Shown: piece by piece, positions 63,941 to 64,000 of the stretch
How positions within the stretch are numbered: position 1 is the first letter of the stretch
How the letters are laid out: every line of letters begins with the position of its first letter
Assembly: GCF_022919115.1 (NCBI RefSeq)
Contig: NZ_CP095072.1
Coordinates: 124,001 to 188,000 of the forward strand
Reading direction: 5' to 3'
Source of the DNA: Gracilibacillus caseinilyticus
Lineage (GTDB): Bacteria; Bacillota; Bacilli; Bacillales; Amphibacillaceae
Length of the DNA stretch: 64,000 nucleotides
Notes under the pieces: model-generated
Seen by the model: only the letters and a program-made list of their open reading frames with translations
Database searches by the model: none
Told to the model about the DNA's origin: nothing
Made by a program: the position numbers and the translations under genes

Positions 63941-64000
63941 TTATGCAATTCGACTGCGAATCGAATTTGTCACGTATTCTGTTATTAAAATAATGCAAAC
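63941..64000 (-). CDS. phnE: C-terminal end of a second PhnE permease (partial)
   Basis: The last 19 codons and stop: VCIILITEYVTNSIRSRIA. The hydrophobic run followed by SxxIRxR is how PhnE proteins end. The 5' part lies beyond the window. Identification leans on position next to phnE. Confidence 0.55.
   Translation of the reverse strand, partial: VCIILITEYVTNSIRSRIA

Overview
The window looks like a chromosomal segment of a low-GC, Gram-positive, spore-forming member of the Bacillaceae, probably a salt-tolerant genus such as Gracilibacillus, Halobacillus or a relative. The reasons are strong AGGAGG ribosome-binding sites, frequent TTG/GTG starts, two BCCT osmolyte carriers, a Bce-type antibiotic-sensing module, a B. 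subtilis-like treP-treC-treR operon, and remnants of spore-germination and carotenoid genes. The genus is an inference. No rRNA, tRNA or CRISPR array was seen.

Layout. 1-6900: two very large secreted multidomain pectate lyases (PL1, cut by the window edge, and PL10 with an LPDTA wall-sorting tail). 7278-16176: housekeeping and catabolic genes (BrnQ, RocB/RocD, SDR, MFS, CutC, YdhG). 16846-19800: a TRAP transporter operon dctPQM behind a 28-bp perfect palindrome and a cre-like site. 19968-22353: an ABC exporter. 22477-25128: an SF2 helicase gene with two frameshifts and an unusual membrane-spanning extension. 25454-28109: a LytTR regulator whose N-terminal half is a dead ABC ATPase, followed by a real ABC transporter. 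28262-30319: a wall-anchored 5'-nucleotidase. 30758-35175: a complete Bce-type module (response regulator, intramembrane kinase, ATPase, permease) with a recognisable operator. 35683-44672: two paralogous BCCT carriers with near-identical promoter layout, a PadR/HAAS pair, and AzlCD opposite a MocR regulator.

44900-51000 is a decaying strip with remnants of a gerA gene, a crtO gene, a GH51 arabinofuranosidase and a lipoprotein gene, among intact small genes, a DUF3231 protein and a class A beta-lactamase. 51752-53911 holds an aspartate 4-decarboxylase gene flanked by inverted ~113-bp repeats. An IS110-family element (54.1-55.7 kb) lies beside the trehalose operon (55.8-59.7 kb), which has a complete promoter, two operators and a cre site. 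The window ends with xpaC-yaaN, a small protein whose ribosome-binding site is buried in a hairpin, a tyrosine-phosphatase-like protein and tandem PhnE permeases.

Two kinds of non-coding repeat run through the window. One is a MITE-like family with TATAATATGGATTATGT ends (8.7, 16.4, 30.5, 38.9 and 42.5 kb). The other consists of tandem repeats with a 51-52-bp period at three loci (12.1, 39.1 and 62.1 kb). Physiologically the pectinases, the arabinofuranosidase relic and possibly the TRAP system suggest growth on plant cell-wall polysaccharide. BCCT carriers and trehalose uptake fit a salty habitat.
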